From Morinoia aosen (taxonomy: Eukaryota > Arthropoda > Malacostraca > Amphipoda > Talitridae), in contig CM059572.1 in assembly GCA_030386875.1 (NCBI GenBank), positions 41,766,232-41,830,231 on the forward strand: a DNA stretch of 64,000 nucleotides, read 5' to 3'. Positions 62,691 through 64,000 of this stretch are shown piece after piece. A program made the position numbers and the translations under genes. The notes under the pieces are model-generated. The model worked only from the letters and a program-made list of their open reading frames with translations, was not told the DNA's origin and made no database searches. Positions within the stretch are counted from its first letter, which is position 1; every line of letters starts with the position of its first letter.

Positions 62691-64000
62691 TAACCTAGCC
62701 ATGCATAAAAATTATACTATCAGTGAATGTGTTTGCTACCTGTGGAACAACGAAGAGGAAAAAATAACTTTTGTCTTATTTCTGCTTAAATCAGTGCACT
62801 TTAAATGAAAAGCCAACGAAGCAGTGCTGGCAAGGGGTGTGAAATGGTGTGCTCAGCTTGGTCTCGAACGATAGGCCTGAGTGAAGTGTGAAGTATCCTT
62901 GTTCCCTCAGTCTCCCCTCACCGCGCCCGCACCCTCCCCCCCCCCTTTCCCGTACACCTGCCTCCCGTCCTCTGACCGTTCAGAGCATAGCAAAACCTGG
63001 ACTTTTCCGCTTCAAGCAACCAAAGAAATTACGTTTGTTTTTGATCAATTTTTGGTAATGTCAAACCTCTCAGTTAAGTTTTTGTTTCACTTCCTACGTG
63101 TCCGAGACGGCAAATGTGCACGAAAGAATTATTGTGTTTCGTACCTCCGTTTCACTACTGACACCGAATAGTTTGAATACACAGAAAGTTTGAAGTGAGC
63201 TACCAGTAAGAACAACGGGTGAACGAGAAGTTGAAAAACATTTACAATCACCAGGGAAAATACTATAAAAAGTGCACCTAACCTTGAATTTGTAATTCAA
63301 ATCTGTTCTCACTAAAAGCGTTAGTCATCCTACTGACGATGTGTTTCTTGATCCTGCAAAATTTCCTGCAAAATTACCGCAGCGAAAGGAAGCCCATCCG
63401 AACGAAGGAAAAGACTGAAGATGAGGCTGAATACTAAGATACGCTTTCTTTATAATCAATGAAACTAAAATTTAAAAATTGTGCTGTCCCTCAATATCAT
63501 ATCACATTTTGTACCAGATCTCATTCTGTTGAATAATTAAAACGTCCCTCAAATAGGAAGAAACTCTCGGCCAAAAAAAGAAAAAAAATCACGACTCGTG
63601 TCAGAGACTGTGACCTAGTCGTACAAAATGCAAAATGCAAAATTGCATGTCATTGTTCGCGGCCAACCCCAAGCCTCCCAGTTCCTCGCCTCTGTCCTCC
63701 AGCATTAAAGGGCAACCCCTCTTCTCAGCTGTGAGCTTCAATACCTCGATGAACGGCTTGGATTTACCTCACTTTTCATAAAATACTTGCTGAGCGAGGT
63801 AAAATTTAGCAAATCAGTATCAGCGATACATATACAAAAATTACATCGTTCTCATAATTCAGTCATAGCTATGCAAATATAACGCACAATGCATCACTAC
63901 GAGACTCGCTACGCAGGCCGGAAAGTGCCGTTCTCTGCACAGATGTTGCCCTACACAACATCCCGGAAAAATGGTTCTTTCAGGGGCAAAAATACGACCT
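62691..64000. other. Right edge of window, no recognised gene
   Basis: Frames up to 96 codons without recognisable domains. A C-rich run lies at about 62925-62950. No repeat family identified. Confidence 0.35.

Overview
The window looks like nuclear DNA from an invertebrate, most likely an arthropod (an inference). It is AT-rich, its genes are split by GT-AG introns of up to about 5.8 kb, and its intergenic DNA is dense with LTR elements, LINEs, short retroposons, foldback elements and minisatellites. I see no bacterial or organellar genes, no rRNA and no intact tRNA gene.

Two complete protein genes lie head-to-tail on the + strand. MCM6 (8096-24516, 16 exons, 822 codons) encodes a subunit of the MCM2-7 replicative helicase. 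A CDK2-type kinase (27302-38408, 6 exons, 319 codons) starts about 2.8 kb downstream. Both act at the G1/S transition and in replication. A consensus E2F site lies about 80 bp upstream of the MCM6 start codon.

Layout. 1-7.6 kb: three copies of one long LTR family, two of them solo LTRs with 4-bp target duplications, one carrying a nested LTR. 8-24.5 kb: MCM6. 24.5-27.3 kb: spacer with a LINE fragment and a MITE. 27.3-38.5 kb: CDK2. 38.6-46 kb: many copies of a 340-370 bp retroposon plus a LINE RNase H remnant. 46.5-47.3 kb: an unexplained ORF and a tRNA-derived SINE. 50.1-51.9 kb: a fourth long LTR. 52-56 kb: a LINE with an intact 1000-codon ORF. 56.3-58.0 kb: a truncated Ty3/gypsy gag-pol with a textbook -1 frameshift site. 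58.0-62.7 kb: a decayed minus-strand LINE.

The most unusual signal is that five of the 20 introns in the two genes begin with a tandem array whose first unit is the last 10-40 nt of the upstream exon plus its 5' splice site (MCM6 exons 4, 5, 6 and 8; CDK2 exon 4). The units are unrelated in sequence and differ in length (42, 49/50, about 73, 81 and about 112 bp), but each multiplies the splice donor. No array includes an acceptor. This points to a recurrent duplication process at splice donors. Next in interest are a retroposon inserted at the 3' splice site of MCM6 exon 6, whose own 3' end now supplies the intron end, and the gypsy frameshift pseudoknot.
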